Part shown: piece after piece, positions 1 to 9,641 of the stretch
Layout: every line of letters starts with the position of its first letter
Position numbering within the stretch: position 1 is the stretch's first letter
DNA from: an uncultured Aliiroseovarius sp.
GTDB taxonomy: Bacteria; Pseudomonadota; Alphaproteobacteria; Rhodobacterales; Rhodobacteraceae
Assembly (NCBI RefSeq): GCF_947497285.1
Contig: NZ_CANMFT010000001.1
Coordinates: forward strand, 434,001 to 498,000
DNA length: 64,000 nt
Direction of reading: 5' to 3'
The notes under the pieces: generated by a model
Databases searched by the model: none
What the model was told of the DNA's origin: nothing
The model's input: the letters and a program-made list of their open reading frames with translations, nothing else
Program-made: the position numbers and the translations under genes

Positions 1-1
1 G

Positions 2-3000
2 GACCGCACCGGTGACGTGATGCGCCATGCCAATATGGCCGGCACCAGCCCGCATGGTGGCGTGCTGATGGCGATGGGCGATGATCACACCGGCGAAAGC
101 TCGACCGTGTTGCACCAGTCTGACTGGGCGATGGTGGATGCCTATATCCCGGTTCTCAGCCCGGCGGGTGTGCAGGAAATTTTAGATTACGGCATCTATG
201 GCTATGGCCTCAGCCGTTTTGCGGGCGTCTGGGCGGGTCTGAAGGTAATGAAAGACACGGTCGAGGCGACCTCGGTCGTCGATGGCGACCCAAACCGGAT
301 GCAACTTGTCACACCTGATTTCGACATGCCGGATGGCGGGTTGAACATTCGTTTGGCTGACCAGCCGGTGCCGCAAGAAGCGCGGATGATCGACTATAAA
401 CGTTTCGCCGCCGAGGCTTATGCCCGCGCCAACCGGATTGACCAGCGCAAGTGGGGCAAGCCGGGTGCGAAAATCGGGTTTGTCGCGGCGGGCAAGAACT
501 GGCTGGACCTTGTGCACGCGATGGGCCTTCTGGGCATCGACGAAGCCGAGGCCGAACGCCTGGGCCTGACCACCTACAAGGTCGGCCAAACCTTCCCGCT
601 GGATATGGAAAGCTTCCACGAATGGGCCGAGGGGCTGGACCTGATCGTGGTGGTCGAAGAAAAGCGCAAGCTGATGGAAGTGCAGATCAAGGAAGCGATC
701 TTTGACGATCGCGACGGTCGGCGCGTCTATGGCTGGCACAAGGGCGACACGTGGGAAAACGGCCGCCGGTTGGAGCTTTTCCCGACCCGCTATGCGTTGG
801 ATCCGATCATGATTGCCGAGAAAATCGGAGACATCTTGATTGAAGAGGGGCGCGGGACCGAATCCGTGAAGGCGGGCCTGACAATGTTGGCCGAGGCGAA
901 AGGCGCGGACAATGCGCCCAATATCGCCGCCCGTTTGCCGTTCTTCTGTTCAGGCTGCCCGCACAACACATCGACCAAACTGCCGGATGGGTCGCGCGCT
1001 TATGCCGGGATTGGCTGTCACTATATGGTGCAGTGGATGGATCGTGACACGGTCGGCTTCACCCAAATGGGCGGCGAAGGTGCCAACTGGATTGGCGAGG
1101 CGCCGTTTTCGAAAACCGGTCACGTGTTCCAGAACTTGGGCGACGGAACGTATAACCATTCGGGCAATCTGGCGATTCGGGCGGCATTGGCGTCGGATGC
1201 CAACATCACCTACAAGATCCTTTACAACGACGCCGTTGCCATGACCGGCGGGCAGACCAATGAAGGTGGACTTGATGCCGAGCGTATCGCGCGTGAGGTG
1301 CAGGCGATGGGCGTGAAGCACATCTTCCTTGTCTATGACGACAAAGAGGATGTGGACCTGTCAGCCTTCCCTAAGGGACTGTCGCATCACACCCGTGACG
1401 AGTTGTTGACGGTTGAAAAGAAATGTCGCGATATCAAGGGTGTCTCGGTCATTCTTTACATCCAAACCTGCGCGGCAGAGAAACGCCGTCGCCGCAAGCG
1501 CGGGCAATTCCCTGACCCGGATAAACGTGTGTTCATCAACACCGACGTCTGCGAGGGCTGCGGCGATTGCGGGGTGCAGTCGAACTGTGTCTCGATCGTG
1601 CCAGTGGAAACCGAGCTGGGCCGCAAACGCGCCATTGATCAATCAAGCTGCAACAAGGACTTCAGCTGTGTGAACGGCTTCTGCCCCAGCTTCGTGACCG
1701 TCGAAGGCGCGAAGCTGAAGAAGGCCGCCACCGCAGAAGTCGATTTGCCCGACCTGCCAGCCCCGACGCTTCCGGCAATCGACGGCACGTTCAACACCGT
1801 GATCACTGGCGTTGGCGGCACCGGCGTTGTGACCATCGGCGCGATCATGGCGCAAGCGGCCCATATTGACGGTAAAGGCGTCGGTATGATGGAGATGGCC
1901 GGTCTGGCTCAAAAGGGTGGCGCGGTGACCGTGCATCTGCGTCTGGCCAACCAACCCGAAGACATCTCGGCCATTCGTGTGGCGACGGGGGAATGCGATG
2001 CGCTGATCGGCTGCGATCTGGTGGTGTCGGCTTCGTCCACTACCTTGGGTCTGACCAAAACCGGACGCACCGGGGCCGTCGTAGACAGCCACGAAACCGT
2101 GACGGGCGAGTTCACCCGCAACACCGATTTCGCCATTCCCGGTGATCGTCTGCAATTATCGCTTGAGGCGCGGCTGCGCGACCGTCTGTCGATGTTCGAC
2201 GCGACCGAGCTGGCGCGGGTGCTGATGGGGGACAACATCTTCTCGAACATGATGGTGCTGGGGGCGAGCTGGCAGGCGGGAATCGTGCCGCTGACCCACG
2301 ATGCGCTGATGTATGCCATCGAGTTGAATGGTCAGGCGATCGACCGCAACAAACACGCTTTTGAGCTGGGTCGTTGGGCCGTTCTGCACCCGGAAGAAGC
2401 CGAGAAGATGGTTGTCGGTGAGGTTGTTGAAAAGCCCAAGACGCTGGCTGAGATCATCGACTTCCGTGCAAATCACCTGGTCACTTATCAGAACAAGCGG
2501 CTGGCGAAACGCTATCGCGCCTTTGTCGATCAGATGCCCGACGCGTTGAAAGAGCCGGTGGCGAAAAGCTATCACAAGCTCTTGGCCTATAAGGATGAAT
2601 ATGAGGTCGCGCGCATGTTGTGCGACACCCGTGCCAAGGCCGAGGCCGAGTTCGATGGCGATCTGAAGCTGACCTATCACCTTGCCCCGCCGATCCTGAG
2701 TGGGACGGACGCCAACGGACGGCCCAAGAAACGTGGCTTTGGAAGCTGGTTTGAGAAGTCGGCCCCATGGCTGGCCAAGATGAAGAGCCTTCGCGGCACG
2801 CCGCTTGATCCCTTCGGCCGATCCGAGGAGCGCCGCACGGAACGTGCGCTCATTTCGGAATTTGAGGCCGACATGAAAACCGTTCTGGCAGGGCTGACCG
2901 ACGACAATCTGTCCGTTGCGCGCGACTTGGCAGAGCTTCCCTTGTCGATCCGCGGCTTTGGTCCGGTGAAAGAGGCAAATGTCGAAAAGGCGGCTGCACG

Positions 3001-3061
3001 TCGGGCAGAGCTTTTGGCTCAGTTCAGCGGGCAAGCACCGCTGGTGCGGGCTGCCGAATAA
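2..3061 (+). CDS. Indolepyruvate ferredoxin oxidoreductase, fused alpha/beta subunits (5' partial)
   Basis: This enzyme oxidatively decarboxylates aryl pyruvates such as indolepyruvate to the acyl-CoA with ferredoxin as acceptor. The reading frame is open to the left edge, so the N-terminus lies outside; a GTG at 17 is internal. In the visible part, a TPP-binding region carries CSGCPHNTS and MGGEGANW (about residues 315-360 counted from base 17). A ferredoxin-like cluster site CEGCGDCG lies near residue 512. A C-terminal gamma-type domain begins at [11 protein letters not shown] near residue 595. This order, with alpha, ferredoxin and beta parts in one chain, is usual for the long alphaproteobacterial form of roughly 1,150 residues. 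No frame break is seen. The next gene, murI, is 148 bases away and need not be cotranscribed. Confidence 0.93.
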   Translation, partial: DRTGDVMRHANMAGTSPHGGVLMAMGDDHTGESSTVLHQSDWAMVDAYIPVLSPAGVQEILDYGIYGYGLSRFAGVWAGLKVMKDTVEATSVVDGDPNRMQLVTPDFDMPDGGLNIRLADQPVPQEARMIDYKRFAAEAYARANRIDQRKWGKPGAKIGFVAAGKNWLDLVHAMGLLGIDEAEAERLGLTTYKVGQTFPLDMESFHEWAEGLDLIVVVEEKRKLMEVQIKEAIFDDRDGRRVYGWHKGDTWENGRRLELFPTRYALDPIMIAEKIGDILIEEGRGTESVKAGLTMLAEAKGADNAPNIAARLPFFCSGCPHNTSTKLPDGSRAYAGIGCHYMVQWMDRDTVGFTQMGGEGANWIGEAPFSKTGHVFQNLGDGTYNHSGNLAIRAALASDANITYKILYNDAVAMTGGQTNEGGLDAERIAREVQAMGVKHIFLVYDDKEDVDLSAFPKGLSHHTRDELLTVEKKCRDIKGVSVILYIQTCAAEKRRRRKRGQFPDPDKRVFINTDVCEGCGDCGVQSNCVSIVPVETELGRKRAIDQSSCNKDFSCVNGFCPSFVTVEGAKLKKAATAEVDLPDLPAPTLPAIDGTFNTVITGVGGTGVVTIGAIMAQAAHIDGKGVGMMEMAGLAQKGGAVTVHLRLANQPEDISAIRVATGECDALIGCDLVVSASSTTLGLTKTGRTGAVVDSHETVTGEFTRNTDFAIPGDRLQLSLEARLRDRLSMFDATELARVLMGDNIFSNMMVLGASWQAGIVPLTHDALMYAIELNGQAIDRNKHAFELGRWAVLHPEEAEKMVVGEVVEKPKTLAEIIDFRANHLVTYQNKRLAKRYRAFVDQMPDALKEPVAKSYHKLLAYKDEYEVARMLCDTRAKAEAEFDGDLKLTYHLAPPILSGTDANGRPKKRGFGSWFEKSAPWLAKMKSLRGTPLDPFGRSEERRTERALISEFEADMKTVLAGLTDDNLSVARDLAELPLSIRGFGPVKEANVEKAAARRAELLAQFSGQAPLVRAAE

Positions 3062-3070
3062 GGATTGCGC

Positions 3071-3095
3071 CGCCGCTGGCTCAAGCCATGCGGCG
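3071..3095 (+). other. Stem-loop after the indolepyruvate oxidoreductase gene
   Basis: CGCCGC at 3071-3076 pairs with GCGGCG at 3090-3095, and TGGCT pairs inside with AGCCA, leaving one bulged T. It starts 10 bases after the stop codon. There is no T-run, so it is either a mRNA 3'-end stabiliser or a weak terminator. Confidence 0.35.
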
Positions 3096-3209
3096 ACGCG
3101 ACACCCGCTTGATGGGCGGATTTTCAACCCAAGCCCATTTCCACAATGGATTTCCGTCGCGAACAGACATATGCCTTGTGCAAAGGCAACACGGACGGGA
3201 CCAAAGACA

Positions 3210-4022
3210 ATGGCAGTAGGGATTTTCGATTCAGGTCTGGGTGGGCTGACGGTGCTGGACGCCGTGACAAAACGTCTGCCCGATGTTGATTTCGTCTACT
3301 ACGCTGACAGCAAGCATGCGCCTTATGGTGTGCGCGACGCCGATGACATCTATGACCTGACGACCACCGCCGTTCAGGCTTTGTGGGATCAGGGCTGCGA
3401 TCTGGTGATCCTTGCGTGCAACACGGCCTCGGCGGCAGCGCTGCGCCGGATGCAGGAAAGCTGGGTTCCCGGCGACAAGCGTGTGCTGGGCGTCTTTGTG
3501 CCGTTGATCGAGGCGATGACAGAACGGAACTGGGGCGACAACTCGCCGCCGCGCGAAGTGGCGGTGAAACATGTGGCGCTGTTTGCCACGCCCGCCACCG
3601 TGTCCAGCCGTGCGTTCCAGCGTGAACTGGCTTTCCGGGCGATCGGCGTGGATGTGGAAGCGCAAGCCTGCGGTGGTGTCGTCGATGCGATTGAAGAGGG
3701 CGACATGATCCTGGCCGAAGCGCTTGTGCGCAGCCATGTGGACGCCTTGAAACGCAAGATGCCAAAGCCCGAGGCTGCGATCCTTGGCTGCACCCATTAC
3801 CCGCTGATGGAACAGGTGTTCCAAGACGCGCTGGGCAAGGACGTGCAGGTTTACAGCCAAGCCAATCTGGTGGCCGAAAGCCTTGCCGACTACCTTGGCC
3901 GTCACCCTGAAATGTTGGGCGCGGGCGCGGGGTCGAAGTTCCTGACCACCGGCGACCCTGACCGGGTGTCCGACCGTGCCACCCAGTTTCTGCGACGAAA
4001 GATCACGTTCGACGCGGCCTGA
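3210..4022 (+). CDS. murI: Glutamate racemase
   Basis: It interconverts L- and D-glutamate, supplying D-Glu for peptidoglycan stem peptides. The 270-aa product starts [15 protein letters not shown], which matches the canonical racemase N-terminus. The frame runs further upstream to 2979, but those 77 codons look unrelated to the family, so ATG 3210 is preferred. The two catalytic cysteines are present: C70 in ILACNTAS and C194 in [18 protein letters not shown] at residues 31-40 is the usual substrate-proximal loop. argC follows 54 bases later on the same strand. Confidence 0.95.
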   Translation: MAVGIFDSGLGGLTVLDAVTKRLPDVDFVYYADSKHAPYGVRDADDIYDLTTTAVQALWDQGCDLVILACNTASAAALRRMQESWVPGDKRVLGVFVPLIEAMTERNWGDNSPPREVAVKHVALFATPATVSSRAFQRELAFRAIGVDVEAQACGGVVDAIEEGDMILAEALVRSHVDALKRKMPKPEAAILGCTHYPLMEQVFQDALGKDVQVYSQANLVAESLADYLGRHPEMLGAGAGSKFLTTGDPDRVSDRATQFLRRKITFDAA

Positions 4023-4076
4023 TTGAAGCGGGCCGATAAAACCACTACATCTTTCGCGAAGTCTCAGGAGGTCATG

Positions 4077-5105
4077 ATGACCCACAAAATCGCCATTCTT
4101 GGTGCGTCCGGCTATACCGGCGCTGAACTTGTCAGGTTGATCGCAACCCATCCGACGATGGAAATCGTCGCCCTGTCCGCTGACCGCAAGGCGGGGATGG
4201 AGATGGCAGATGTCTATCCGCAGCTGCGCCACCTTGATCTGCCCAAGCTGGTCAAGATGGATCAGATCGACTTTGCGGATGTTGATCTGGCCTTCGCGGC
4301 CCTGCCGCATGGTCTTAGCCAAGCGTTGGTGCGTGATCTGCCCAAGTCGGTGAAGGTCGTGGACCTTGGTGCCGATTTCCGGCTGCGCGACCCAGCGGAC
4401 TATGAGAAATGGTATGGCGCGCCGCATGTGGCGACCGAGCTTCAGAAAGAAGCGGTCTATGGGCTGACCGAGTTTTACCGCGACGACATCACATCTGCGC
4501 GATTGGTGGCCGGCACCGGCTGCAACGCGGCGACGGTGCAATACGCGCTTCGCCCGTTGATTTCAGCGGGCCTGATCGACCTTGACCGGATCATCTGTGA
4601 TCTGAAGAACGGGGTGTCCGGGGCCGGGCGGTCTTTGAAGGAAAACATGCTGTTTGCTGAACGTTCGACCGATGTGCAGGGCTATGCGCAGGGTGGCACG
4701 CACCGGCATCTGGGCGAGTTCGATCAGGAGTTCTCAAAGCTGGCGGGCCGTCCGGTTCAGATTATGTTCACGCCGCACCTTGTGCCGGTGAACCGCGGCA
4801 TTCTGGCCGATTGCTATGTCGACGGGGATGCGGACAAGATCCACGCAGCCTTGGTTGAGCAATATCAAGACGAACCGTTCGTGACTGTGCTACCCAAGGG
4901 CCAACTGCCCGGTATGGGGCATGTCATGGGGTCGAACCAATGCCATCTGGGCGTTGTAGGCGATCGCGTTCCGGGGCGTGCTTTGGTGGTGTCGGCGTTG
5001 GACAATCTATGCAAAGGATCGTCCGGTCAGGCGATGCAAAATGCCAACCTCATGTTGGGCGAGGATGAGACGACGGGGCTGATGATGCCCCCGGTCTTTC
5101 CATAA
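4077..5105 (+). CDS. argC: N-acetyl-gamma-glutamyl-phosphate reductase
   Basis: This NADPH-dependent enzyme catalyses the third step of arginine synthesis, reducing N-acetylglutamyl phosphate to the semialdehyde. The 342-aa product opens with the nucleotide-binding [15 protein letters not shown]. The catalytic cysteine is C149 in GTGCNAATV, and HRHLGE is the family substrate motif. Two ATGs lie in tandem at 4074 and 4077; the second is preferred because AGGAG at 4066-4070 then has 6-base spacing. Length fits the type 1 (long) ArgC. ccmE follows 21 bases downstream, so the two may be cotranscribed although functionally unrelated. Confidence 0.96.
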   Translation: MTHKIAILGASGYTGAELVRLIATHPTMEIVALSADRKAGMEMADVYPQLRHLDLPKLVKMDQIDFADVDLAFAALPHGLSQALVRDLPKSVKVVDLGADFRLRDPADYEKWYGAPHVATELQKEAVYGLTEFYRDDITSARLVAGTGCNAATVQYALRPLISAGLIDLDRIICDLKNGVSGAGRSLKENMLFAERSTDVQGYAQGGTHRHLGEFDQEFSKLAGRPVQIMFTPHLVPVNRGILADCYVDGDADKIHAALVEQYQDEPFVTVLPKGQLPGMGHVMGSNQCHLGVVGDRVPGRALVVSALDNLCKGSSGQAMQNANLMLGEDETTGLMMPPVFP

Positions 5106-5126
5106 GTCTTTGAAAAGGAGCCGACC

Positions 5127-5579
5127 ATGGCCGGTTTGAAAAGTCTGAAGAAAACACGACGAATCCAGATCATTGTTCTGGCATTTGTGGCGCTTGGGAT
5201 CTCCACAGGGTTGATCGGCTATGCGCTGAAAGACGGGATCAACTATTACCGTTCCCCGACCGAAGTTCTGGCCGAACCGCCCAGCGAAAACGAGGTGTTT
5301 CGCATGGGTGGTCTGGTGTCAGACGGCACACTTGTGCGTGGTCAAAGCGAAACGGTGACCTTTTCCGTCACCGACGGTGGGGCGGTTGTGCCGGTCAGCT
5401 ACACTGGCGTGTTGCCTGATCTGTTTGGTGAAAACCAAGGCATGATCGGCACTGGAAGCTATGTAAACGGCACATTCCAAGCCACGGAAATCCTTGCCAA
5501 ACACGACGAAGATTATATGCCGAAAGAGGTTATCGACAGCCTCAAGGAAACCGGCGTTTACGTCGAGCCGACCTCCTGA
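5127..5579 (+). CDS. ccmE: Cytochrome c maturation heme chaperone CcmE
   Basis: CcmE covalently holds heme in the periplasm and passes it to the CcmF/H lyase. The 150-aa protein has a short basic N-terminus, one membrane anchor (about residues 14-34) and a periplasmic OB-fold beta domain. The heme-binding histidine is H126 in KHDEDY, equivalent to the HDENY-type motif of the family. AAAAGGAG at 5113-5120 lies 6 bases before the ATG. Its usual partners ccmF and ccmH occur 2 kb downstream, separated by a lysis cassette; ccmABCDG are not in the window. Confidence 0.95.
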   Translation: MAGLKSLKKTRRIQIIVLAFVALGISTGLIGYALKDGINYYRSPTEVLAEPPSENEVFRMGGLVSDGTLVRGQSETVTFSVTDGGAVVPVSYTGVLPDLFGENQGMIGTGSYVNGTFQATEILAKHDEDYMPKEVIDSLKETGVYVEPTS

Positions 5580-5590
5580 TTTGAGGTTTC

Positions 5591-5604
5591 TTAACGCTTC
5601 TTAA
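5591..5604 (+). promoter_or_regulatory. CtrA-like site TTAA-N6-TTAA upstream of the lysis cassette
   Basis: TTAACGCTTCTTAA lies 43 bases before the endolysin start in the only gap between ccmE and the cassette. The CtrA consensus is TTAA-N7-TTAA, and N6 variants are also known. CtrA controls GTA production in Rhodobacterales, so the position makes sense, but a short AT motif can occur by chance. Confidence 0.4.
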
Positions 5605-5646
5605 CCAGCCTTACCCCCATGTTTGACATGCGGGGTATAGGCGCAA

Positions 5647-6258
5647 ATGAAAAGCGTTGAAGAAATAGCGACCGAGATTGTCGCCCGCGAGGGTGGCTAT
5701 GTAAACGACCCGGACGATCCGGGCGGCGCGACCAAATACGGCGTGACGATCCACACCATGCGGCGCCTTGGGTTGGATCTGGATCGCGACGGGAAGGTGA
5801 CATCGAAGGATGTCAAAGCCCTGACCCGTGATCAGGCCCGCGACATCTTCCTGAAGCACTATTTCCAGAAACCCCGGCTGGCGGAGCTTCCGCGCCCGCT
5901 GCAGGCTTCCGTGTTCGATATGTATGTGAATGCGGGCGGCAATGCGGTTCGCATCTTGCAAAAGTTGCTCTTGAAGATGGGGTTCAAAGTTGCCGTAGAC
6001 GGCGCGCTCGGCCCGCAGACCCTTGCGGTGGCGCGCGCGGCACTGACGGCTGCGCCCGATCACCTTGTGGACGCCTATGGGATCGAGCGGCGCAACTATT
6101 ACTACAGGCTTGCCGATCGTCGGCCCAGTTCGCGCAAATACGCGCGACGACGCGATGGCGGCAAGGGGGGCTGGATCACCCGCGCCGAGGAATTCCTGTC
6201 GCCCCAGTATCACTTTTCAAATGAAGAACATCGCACGAGGACCGCAAAATGGGCCTGA
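5647..6258 (+). CDS. GH108 N-acetylmuramidase endolysin (GTA/phage lysis type)
   Basis: Predicted to cleave the glycan backbone of peptidoglycan. The 203-aa product carries the glycosyl hydrolase family 108 signature EGGYVNDPDDPGGATKYGVT at residues 15-34, with E15 as the expected catalytic acid. A C-terminal peptidoglycan-binding part covers about 95-165, including MGFKVAVDGALGPQT. There is no signal peptide, as expected for an enzyme that needs a holin to reach the wall. Its stop overlaps the start of the next gene, a 3-TM GTA holin, by 10 bases, which supports a lysis role. The related Rhodobacter capsulatus GTA also uses an endolysin-holin pair encoded away from its structural genes. No clear Shine-Dalgarno is seen before ATG 5647. 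Confidence 0.88.
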   Translation: MKSVEEIATEIVAREGGYVNDPDDPGGATKYGVTIHTMRRLGLDLDRDGKVTSKDVKALTRDQARDIFLKHYFQKPRLAELPRPLQASVFDMYVNAGGNAVRILQKLLLKMGFKVAVDGALGPQTLAVARAALTAAPDHLVDAYGIERRNYYYRLADRRPSSRKYARRRDGGKGGWITRAEEFLSPQYHFSNEEHRTRTAKWA

Positions 6259-6863
6259 TTGACAGCGTTTTTAACATGGTTTTCGGGGCTGGCGGGTCGG
6301 GCGGAAATGTCGTTCGCGAAACCGCAGAGGTGTTTCGCGAGAACGCTGAGGCGGCCTCGGCCCGTGAAACTGACTTGCAGCGCGCCGCGATCGACGCCTT
6401 TGCCGCCGAGTTTGCACATTCTCGTTCTGGTCGCTTTGACCGCTTCATGGACGGTCTGAACCGTATCCCCCGACCCGCTCTTGCCCTGTCGACACTGGGG
6501 CTTTTTGTCGCCGCGATGGTCAGCCCTGCATGGTTTGCGGCGCGGATGCAAGGCGTGGCGTTGGTCCCTGAACCCTTGTGGTGGCTCATGGGGGTGATCG
6601 TCAGCTTCTATTTCGGCGCGCGTCACCAAATGAAAGGGCAAGAGTTGCAACGCGCACTGGCGGCGTCCTTGTCGTTGAGCGAGAGGCGGGTTCGGCGCGA
6701 CCTGCAAGGCGAAACGGCGCCTATGCCGGTGGTGCAACGGCCCAAACAACCGCGCCCCAAACCCGCGGCTTCCCTGAGCGCGCCCATTCATACTCCGCGA
6801 CCCGTCGATACCACGGCAAATGCAGCGCTTGCGGATTGGCAAAGGACACGCCGTGGCCGGTGA
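6249..6863 (+). CDS. GTA-type 3-TM holin
   Basis: Predicted inner-membrane protein that lets the endolysin reach peptidoglycan. The 204-aa product has an amphipathic N-terminal half with basic and acidic residues up to about 65. Hydrophobic segments follow at about 73-96 (ALSTLGLFVAAMV) and 107-125 (WWLMGVIVSFYFGAR), then a basic, proline-rich cytosolic tail. The pattern and the GARHQMKG-like end of the last segment fit the GTA_holin_3TM family. It overlaps the endolysin by 10 bases, and the next ORF starts inside its last codons, indicating translational coupling. Family assignment is by recognition only. Confidence 0.8.
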   Translation: MGLIDSVFNMVFGAGGSGGNVVRETAEVFRENAEAASARETDLQRAAIDAFAAEFAHSRSGRFDRFMDGLNRIPRPALALSTLGLFVAAMVSPAWFAARMQGVALVPEPLWWLMGVIVSFYFGARHQMKGQELQRALAASLSLSERRVRRDLQGETAPMPVVQRPKQPRPKPAASLSAPIHTPRPVDTTANAALADWQRTRRGR

Positions 6864-7050
6864 TCTTCTTCTCAAACTGGTGGCCGAACACGGGCCGTGG
6901 GTGCTTTTGGTGTTCTACTTGCTCTATCGCGATCTTCAGAAGGATCAGGCCACGCGCGCGGTTCTGGACAAGAACTCGTCGATCCTGATCGAGATCACGA
7001 CAATCATTCGCGAACGACTGCCCGCAGGCGGTGGAGTGGGGCGGGGATGA
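6853..7050 (+). CDS. Small membrane protein of BhlA/UviB-like architecture, possible accessory holin
   Basis: The 65-aa product has one hydrophobic segment near the N-terminus (LVAEHGPWVLLVFYLLYRDL, about residues 8-27) followed by a charged helix DKNSSILIEITTIIRERL. This architecture, one N-terminal TM plus a charged tail, resembles bacteriocin/phage-associated BhlA/UviB holin-like peptides, but no sequence identity can be claimed. GTG 6853 is preferred over the upstream ATG 6820 because AAAGGA at 6841-6846 is 6 bases before it. The start overlaps the holin end by 11 bases and the stop overlaps the next ATG. Confidence 0.6.
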   Translation: MAGDLLLKLVAEHGPWVLLVFYLLYRDLQKDQATRAVLDKNSSILIEITTIIRERLPAGGGVGRG

Positions 7051-7181
7051 CGGCGGTTGAAAGGGCGGCGCGCTGGCTTCGCGCCGCGGTGCTGGGTGCA
7101 AAGTTTAGACAAACACTTGAACGAAACGAACATGCTGCGGCCGAATTGGACGCGGTTGTGCGAAAGGTCTTGCAGAAATGA
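7047..7181 (+). CDS. 44-aa basic/amphipathic small protein of unknown function
   Basis: A very short ORF, MTAVERAARWLRAAVLGAKF through VVRKVLQK. It has no signal peptide and no real TM segment, but forms a likely amphipathic helix rich in Arg, Lys and Ala. Support for it being real is positional: its ATG overlaps the previous stop (ATGA at 7047-7050) and its own stop overlaps the next ATG (ATGA at 7178-7181), so translation would run through the series. GGGG precedes the start. No family is recognised; a spanin-like or regulatory role is only a guess. Confidence 0.5.
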   Translation: MTAVERAARWLRAAVLGAKFRQTLERNEHAAAELDAVVRKVLQK

Positions 7182-7600
7182 AACAAGCGTTTGCTTTGAT
7201 GATGTTGCTCGCCGCCTTGCTGCAATTGGGATATCTGCTGGCGGGTTACGATGCGATCTATCAGATCGGATATGGGGCCATCACGCTGATGGGCCTGATG
7301 ATTTCGCTGACTTTTCTGTGGCTTTACGTGCAGCGCGCGACCCCCTTGGCGCTTGGCATGGCCTACAGTTGGTCAGGGGCCAGTCTGGTGCTGGGCTGGT
7401 GGTGGATTTTTGCCCTCGCCGGCGAACCGGTTGTGATGAGCGAAAGTGCGGCCAATTTTGCGCCCCTTGCGCTCTATCTGACCGGTGCGGTCCTGCATTT
7501 CAGCGTGATTCATCGGTCGTTCGGAAGCCATGGCGCCGCCTTTCTTTGGCCAGCACTGGGCGCGGTGGCGCTGTCTACGTTGATCTATCTGGTGGTCTGA
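7178..7600 (+). CDS. Multi-pass membrane protein at the end of the lysis cassette, unknown function
   Basis: The 140-aa product is almost entirely hydrophobic, with four to five TM segments at about 4-22, 31-51, 56-77, 91-111 and 119-139. WWWIF at 73-77 and the paired Gly/Ala helices are the only notable composition. There is no recognised domain. The start overlaps the preceding 44-aa ORF (ATGA), placing it in the same transcript as the endolysin and holin. ccmF begins 70 bases after its stop, so it could alternatively be a heme-maturation or membrane accessory gene. Confidence 0.65.
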   Translation: MKQAFALMMLLAALLQLGYLLAGYDAIYQIGYGAITLMGLMISLTFLWLYVQRATPLALGMAYSWSGASLVLGWWWIFALAGEPVVMSESAANFAPLALYLTGAVLHFSVIHRSFGSHGAAFLWPALGAVALSTLIYLVV

Positions 7601-7670
7601 CTGCACAAAGACGTGACGTGGTGCCGCATGGGGCTAGGCCCCGGTTGCGACTCCGTTTAAGGTCGCGCTC

Positions 7671-9641
7671 ATGATTACAGAGCTTGGACATTTCGCGCTG
7701 ATATTGGCGCTGGGCGTGGCGGTCACACAAATGATCGTTCCACTGATTGGGGCACATTACGGCTGGCGCAGCTGGATGGAGATGGCGGTGCCTGCGGCAA
7801 CGATCCAGTTCCTGCTGGTGGCCGCGTCATTTTTGGCGCTGACTTACGCGTTTGTGACCTCGGATTTCTCACTGAAGCTTGTGACGCTGAATTCGCATTC
7901 CGCCAAACCGATGCTCTACAAAGTGTCGGGCGTTTGGGGGAATCACGAAGGGTCTATGCTTCTTTGGGTGCTGATCGTGACGCTGTTTGGCGCCATGGCA
8001 GCGTGGTTTGGGGGCAATCTTCCGATACGCCTGAAGGCGCGGGTGCTGGCGGTGCAAAGCTCGATCGCAGTGGCGTTTCTGGGCTTCGTCATCTTCACAT
8101 CGAACCCGTTCGAACGCCTTGTGCAGCCGCCCTTTGACGGGCGCGATTTGAACCCACTTTTGCAAGACCCGGGTTTGGCCTTCCATCCGCCGTTCCTTTA
8201 TCTGGGGTATGTCGGGCTTTCGATGGCCTTCTCGTTCGCCGTCGCCGCCCTGATCGAGGGGCGTATCGACGCTGCTTGGGGGCGCTGGGTGCGTCCTTGG
8301 ACGCTGGCGGCTTGGGTTTTCTTGACTATCGGTATCGCGCTCGGCAGTTGGTGGGCGTATTACGAACTGGGTTGGGGCGGCTTCTGGTTCTGGGATCCGG
8401 TCGAAAACGCGTCCTTCATGCCTTGGCTCTTTGCCGCGGCCCTGCTCCATTCCGCGATTGTCGTGGAAAAACGAGAGGCGCTGAAGAGCTGGACCATCCT
8501 TCTGGCCATCCTTGCTTTCGGATTTTCGCTGATCGGTACGTTCATCGTGCGGTCAGGCGTCATTACTTCGGTCCACGCATTTGCCTCTGACCCGGAACGC
8601 GGCGTATTCATCTTGCTGATTCTACTGGTCTTTACCGGAGGCGCCTTAACCCTGTTCGCCGCCCGCGCGCGCGCGATGGAGGCACGTGGCGTTTTTGGTT
8701 TCGTCAGCCGCGAAAGTGCGCTGGTCAGCAACAACATCCTTTTGGCGGTCTCGGCGTTTGTGGTCTTTACCGGCACGATATGGCCGCTTATCGGTGAGAT
8801 TTTTGACCGCAAGATCTCGGTCGGGGCGCCGTTCTTCGAAGCCGCTTTCACGCCCTTCATGGTGGTGTTGGCGCTGATTATGCCTATCGGGGCGATGTTG
8901 CCTTGGAAGCGCGCCAAACTTGGCCGCGCGGTAAAGGCACTGATACCTGCGTTCATCCTTGCTGTGGCCGTAGGGGCGCTGGTCTGGGCCATCCAGACGA
9001 ACAAGTCCGCGCTGGGGCCGATTGGCATGTTTCTTGGCACGTGGCTCGTTGCGGGGGCGCTGGTCGATCTGGCCACGCGCACCGGGCGCGGCACGTTGTC
9101 TGGTCGCCTGTCACGGTTGACCCGTCTGCCCCGGTCCGACTGGGGCAAGCTGGCCGCACATTCCGGGTTCGGGATCACCATTATGGGGATCTGCGGACTT
9201 ATGGCCTGGAGCGTCGAAGACATCCGCGTGGCGCAGATCGGTGAAACGTTCGATGTCTCTGAATACGAGGTCACGCTGGTTTCGGTCGGGCGTGAACAAG
9301 GTCCGAACTATTTCACCACGAAAGCAGAAATTCACGTCACCCGCGACGGGCAGGACGTGACCACCCTTTATCCCGAAAAACGCGTCTATCCGGTTCAGGC
9401 CATGCCGACGACCGAAGCCGCGATTGCAAACGGGTTCTGGCGTGACCTCTATTTGGTCATCGGTGATCCACAGGACAACGGTGGTTGGGCCGTGCGCACG
9501 TTTATCAAGCCTTTCGCCAACTGGATCTGGGCCGGGTCAATCATCATGGCGCTTGGTGGGCTGATCAGCCTGTCTGATCGTCGCTTCCGCGTCGCAGCAG
9601 GCGCCGCAAAGGCGCGCGCGCAAGGAGTGCCAGCGGAATGA
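7671..9641 (+). CDS. ccmF: Cytochrome c heme lyase subunit CcmF
   Basis: Inner-membrane component of the System I heme lyase that, with CcmH, ligates heme from holo-CcmE to apocytochromes. The 656-aa protein has about 14-15 TM helices and the tryptophan-rich WWD-type motif GWGGFWFWDPVENASFMPW around residues 230-250. A soluble periplasmic part lies near the C-terminus (about 515-620) before a final TM helix. Length is normal for CcmF. ATG 7671 follows the previous gene by 70 bases with no good Shine-Dalgarno. The last bases overlap ccmH by ATGA, so the pair is translationally coupled. Confidence 0.96.
   Translation: MITELGHFALILALGVAVTQMIVPLIGAHYGWRSWMEMAVPAATIQFLLVAASFLALTYAFVTSDFSLKLVTLNSHSAKPMLYKVSGVWGNHEGSMLLWVLIVTLFGAMAAWFGGNLPIRLKARVLAVQSSIAVAFLGFVIFTSNPFERLVQPPFDGRDLNPLLQDPGLAFHPPFLYLGYVGLSMAFSFAVAALIEGRIDAAWGRWVRPWTLAAWVFLTIGIALGSWWAYYELGWGGFWFWDPVENASFMPWLFAAALLHSAIVVEKREALKSWTILLAILAFGFSLIGTFIVRSGVITSVHAFASDPERGVFILLILLVFTGGALTLFAARARAMEARGVFGFVSRESALVSNNILLAVSAFVVFTGTIWPLIGEIFDRKISVGAPFFEAAFTPFMVVLALIMPIGAMLPWKRAKLGRAVKALIPAFILAVAVGALVWAIQTNKSALGPIGMFLGTWLVAGALVDLATRTGRGTLSGRLSRLTRLPRSDWGKLAAHSGFGITIMGICGLMAWSVEDIRVAQIGETFDVSEYEVTLVSVGREQGPNYFTTKAEIHVTRDGQDVTTLYPEKRVYPVQAMPTTEAAIANGFWRDLYLVIGDPQDNGGWAVRTFIKPFANWIWAGSIIMALGGLISLSDRRFRVAAGAAKARAQGVPAE

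Noticed and set aside
5647-7600. A prophage remnant
   Set aside because: No integrase, capsid, tail or attachment repeats flank the lysis genes, and the holin matches the GTA type, so a domesticated GTA lysis module is a better reading.
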